DNA of 23,084 nucleotides from DASRHD01 sp035499715 (lineage in GTDB: Bacteria; Verrucomicrobiota; Verrucomicrobiia; Opitutales; Opitutaceae), in contig DATJYF010000031.1 in NCBI GenBank assembly GCA_035499715.1, positions 1 through 23,084 on the forward strand, read 5' to 3'. The position numbers and the translations under genes are program-made. Below the pieces are notes generated by a model. The model searched no databases and was not told the DNA's origin. It saw nothing but the letters and a program-made list of their open reading frames with translations. Shown one piece after another: positions 20,896-23,084 of the stretch. Positions within the stretch are counted from its first letter, which is position 1. Every line of letters starts with the position of its first letter.

Positions 20896-22401
20896 TTACT
20901 GGGTGCTTTGGTTGGCCCGCTCGCGTTGCTCGAGGGCCGCTTTCACCGCTTCGCGGAAGTTTTCGACTTCCTTGGGCTTGGCTTCCGGATACTTGGCGTA
21001 ATGCTCGATCGCATCGCCGGCCAGATCGAATTTTTGCAATTCAAAGGCCAGGTAGATCAGGAACCTCCACGATTCCGCCGGCTTGTCGCCGCCGTCCTTG
21101 GCGACGCAGGTTTGGAGGGCCTTGAGCGCGCCGGCCGTGTCGTTCAGTCCGTAAAGGATCTGGGCGGCGAGGAAATCATACTGGCCTGATTGCGGATAGA
21201 GTTTGGCGGCTTCGCGGAGGATTTCGACGGCCTTGAGATCCTTGTGCGACTGCTGGTAGGCCGCAGCCAGGGTCTTCCAATTCTCAGGCGTGGAATCGAT
21301 GGTGCCGTTGTGCAGACCGTTTTCGAGGATCTCGGCCGCCTGCTCGTACTGGCCGACATTGAAGTAAAGGCTGACGAGACGGAAATTGTCCTTTGGGGTG
21401 TTCATCGCGCCATGCTGCTGGGCGCGTTCCATGCTCAGGATGGCCCGGATGTAATACTGGCGGGACAACGCATCATCCTGTTTCTCATCAGCCATGCCGG
21501 CGAGATTGAGGTAGAAGGCGGTGAGCTGCTGCCAGTAGGTCTTGTTGTCCGGCTTGCTTTTGAGGATGAGCTCAAGAACCGTCGCGGCATCGGCAAAATT
21601 GCCGAGCTGCTGATAGGCGGCCAGTTGCAGCCCGTAATAACTGTCGCTGGGATGCAGCGTCGAGTGCATGGCCACGTTGATGGCATCGAGCGCCTTCTGA
21701 ATGAGCGCGCGGTCCGGGTTGTGGGGATCGCGCTCCGCGATATTGAAGAGCAGGGAGGCGTAGGCGGCCTGAGCGTTGGCGAATTCGTTGCTGTAGCTGC
21801 TCGTGGTGGAATGGCTCTCAGGATCTTTTTTGTAGATCGCCAGCCACCGCTCGATGAAGGCGCGAGCTTTGTCGTAATAGCCCGACTGCACGGCCGGGTC
21901 TTTCGCCTCCTGGGCTTTTTCACTGTAAAGGCTGACGAGAATGTAACGGAATTGCTGGCGGCTTTTGGCGTCAAAATATCCGTAGGTGTCGCCCAGCTTG
22001 AGCGCTGTTTCCAGCGAATCCAGCGAGGACATGTAGTCGTTTTTCTGGAAAAAGATCTGTGCCTTGGTGGCGGAGAGAATGGCCAGATCGTAGCTGGTGG
22101 GGCCGGCCAGCGGCAGCAGGGTGTCGATCTGCGCAATCGCGCCGTTATAGTCCTTGGCATCGACAAGCTTCTGCACGCTTTGCAGTCCTTCGGAAACCTT
22201 GTCCGAGAGCTCATGGGGCTGCTGGCTTCTGCTGCCGCCCTGGTTTCCCGCGGATTCTTCATCCGGCTGGGGCTGATCCGGCACATTTGAGCTTTGGGCG
22301 GCAGCGTCGTCCTGGGCGTGAAGCGTCGGAAGGCCGGCGGCGAGCAAACCGGTTGCGAAGAGAAGGCGCAGGAGGGTTAAGGGCGAAAGGGGGCTACGCA
22401 T
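20896..22401 (-). CDS. Secreted tetratricopeptide-repeat protein of a TonB operon
   Basis: The 501-residue product has a signal peptide (MRSPLSPLTLLRLLFATGLL, cleavage near LHAQ). An acidic, low-complexity segment follows at about 30-65. The rest is an all-helical array of TPR-like repeats, for example DLAILSATKAQIFFQKNDYM, FRLVSLYFNVGQYEQAAEIL, WKTLAAAYQQSHKDLKAVEI and AAQILYGLNDTAGALKALQT. Similar large TPR proteins follow tonB in Vibrio/Shewanella-type TonB operons, where they are thought to be periplasmic partners of the energy-transducing complex. The ATG at 22401 is chosen, 5 nt after the tonB stop; a TTG at 22410 overlapping that stop is an alternative. The start follows gatttcc with no Shine-Dalgarno. 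Confidence 0.85.
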   Translation of the reverse strand: MRSPLSPLTLLRLLFATGLLAAGLPTLHAQDDAAAQSSNVPDQPQPDEESAGNQGGSRSQQPHELSDKVSEGLQSVQKLVDAKDYNGAIAQIDTLLPLAGPTSYDLAILSATKAQIFFQKNDYMSSLDSLETALKLGDTYGYFDAKSRQQFRYILVSLYSEKAQEAKDPAVQSGYYDKARAFIERWLAIYKKDPESHSTTSSYSNEFANAQAAYASLLFNIAERDPHNPDRALIQKALDAINVAMHSTLHPSDSYYGLQLAAYQQLGNFADAATVLELILKSKPDNKTYWQQLTAFYLNLAGMADEKQDDALSRQYYIRAILSMERAQQHGAMNTPKDNFRLVSLYFNVGQYEQAAEILENGLHNGTIDSTPENWKTLAAAYQQSHKDLKAVEILREAAKLYPQSGQYDFLAAQILYGLNDTAGALKALQTCVAKDGGDKPAESWRFLIYLAFELQKFDLAGDAIEHYAKYPEAKPKEVENFREAVKAALEQRERANQSTQ

Positions 22402-22406
22402 GGAAA

Positions 22407-23054
22407 TCAATTGTTCTCGAGGCTGAAGGTCATGAGCTCCGACATCCGGACGTTGACCACTTGGCCGCCTTTTTTACCCGGGCGGAAGCTCCACCGCGAA
22501 ATGGCCTGGATGGCGGCCTGATCCAGCTCGGGGTGGCCGGAGCTGCTGAGGACGCTGGGATTGACCACATGGCCCTGCGTGTCGCAAATGAAGCCGACGT
22601 TGACGGCGCCTTCGATGCCGGCGCGACGCATTTCAAAAGGATATTGGGGCGAAGGCTGAAGGCGCGGCTCGGGCGGGGTGTCGAGATCGGCCAGATTGAA
22701 AATTTGCGCGCCGTTAAAGCTGGTATGCTGGACGGGGACGCTGATGGTGCCGCCGACTTTCAGGCTGGGCGGCGGCGGCGGTTCCGGCCTCACCGCGATG
22801 CTGTCCAGCGGGACATTGGTGGGCACGTCGACCAGGCTTGGCGGCGCCATGGTCTTCGAGGCATCCTGGAGCTGCTGAACCTCTTCGTCGGGCGGCGGCT
22901 CCACCGGCGGCGGGGGCGGCAGATCGATCTTGATCGTGGTATCCTCCTCATGCTTTATTTTTGCGGGTCCGCCCTTGACGAATTCGGGCACGATGGCCAC
23001 GGCGGCCGTGGCGGAGGCGACGATGAGAAAAGCTGTGATGAGATCGCGGCGCAT
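22407..23054 (-). CDS. TonB-family energy transducer
   Basis: TonB proteins pass proton-motive energy from ExbB/ExbD in the inner membrane to outer-membrane transporters. The 215-residue product has one N-terminal membrane helix (about 6-25). Two proline-rich stretches follow (about 45-56 with LPPPPPVEPPPDEE, and 90-97 with PEPPPPP). The TonB C-terminal domain spans about 130-215: QYPFEMRRAGIEGAVNVGF, HPELDQAAIQAISRWSFRPG, and VVNVRMSELMTF. The periplasmic spacer is short. The mRNA before the ATG reads cacctccctcctccc, which resembles an anti-Shine-Dalgarno rather than a Shine-Dalgarno. A TPR gene follows, and a gene running off the window precedes it. The specific transporter partner is unknown. 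Confidence 0.92.
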   Translation of the reverse strand: MRRDLITAFLIVASATAAVAIVPEFVKGGPAKIKHEEDTTIKIDLPPPPPVEPPPDEEVQQLQDASKTMAPPSLVDVPTNVPLDSIAVRPEPPPPPSLKVGGTISVPVQHTSFNGAQIFNLADLDTPPEPRLQPSPQYPFEMRRAGIEGAVNVGFICDTQGHVVNPSVLSSSGHPELDQAAIQAISRWSFRPGKKGGQVVNVRMSELMTFSLENN

Positions 23055-23069
23055 GGGAGGAGGGAGGTG

Positions 23070-23084
23070 CTATTTGCCGGTCTG
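23070..23084 (-). CDS. Last codons of an upstream gene in the TonB operon (partial)
   Basis: The minus strand from the window edge reads Gln-Thr-Gly-Lys followed by TAG at 23072-23070, 15 nt before the tonB start. Four codons cannot identify a gene. By position it should be the gene before tonB in the operon, and ExbD is the usual occupant of that place, but this is context inference only. Confidence 0.3.
   Translation of the reverse strand, partial: QTGK

Noticed and set aside
19903..22290. Plus-strand open frames opposite the coiled-coil and TPR genes
   Set aside because: They mirror the Ala/Glu/Lys codon bias of the coiled-coil genes as Leu/Phe/Gly runs. The minus-strand genes have proper signal or membrane helices and operon spacing.

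Overview
This is GC-rich chromosomal DNA from a Gram-negative, LPS-making bacterium, most likely a member of the Verrucomicrobiota near Opitutae. The clues are a BamA-OmpH-LpxD outer-membrane block, a secreted protein with a PEP-CTERM-like tail, a LacI regulator next to a carbohydrate-binding domain, a TonB-TPR operon and TL5/CTC-type L25. The phylum assignment is inferred from gene content, not from a marker-gene search. Almost the whole window is coding. I see no insertion sequence, CRISPR array, rRNA or clear phage gene.

Layout. 1-310 is the C-terminal end of a probable glycoside-hydrolase-type protein with a carbohydrate-binding jelly roll, followed by a strong terminator and a LacI-family regulator (433-1485). 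1599-3835 is a translation/replication block on +: L25, peptidyl-tRNA hydrolase, S6, SSB. It is interrupted by three minus-strand genes (3854-8186): a secreted PEP-CTERM-like protein, a membrane protein that looks like a dead M50 (site-2) protease with two cNMP-binding-type domains, and a stand-alone CheY-like receiver. The usual bacterial order rpsF-ssb-rpsR-rplI(-dnaB) resumes at 8506 with L9 and DnaB, but rpsR (S18) is missing from the window. DnaB overlaps BamA, and the + strand continues with OmpH/Skp, a strong terminator, LpxD, PRPP synthetase and a DegP/HtrA protease (to 17271).

17342-18835 holds divergent pyrE (-) and an HTH-metallo-beta-lactamase fusion (+) with an unusual HxExEH metal motif. 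A tRNA-Pro(CGG) gene lies at 18852-18928 on -. From 19067 to the window end is a minus-strand operon read right to left: the last codons of an unidentified upstream gene, TonB, a secreted TPR protein, two membrane-anchored coiled-coil proteins of similar architecture, and a DUF1573 protein. It resembles the ExbBD-TonB-TPR energy-transduction operons of other Gram-negatives, with additional coiled-coil and DUF1573 parts.

The most notable items are the pseudoprotease/cNMP/receiver pair, the extended TonB operon, the HxExEH MBL protein, the split ribosomal operon, and a recurring CU-rich (often CCUCC-like) tract directly before start codons in place of a Shine-Dalgarno sequence.
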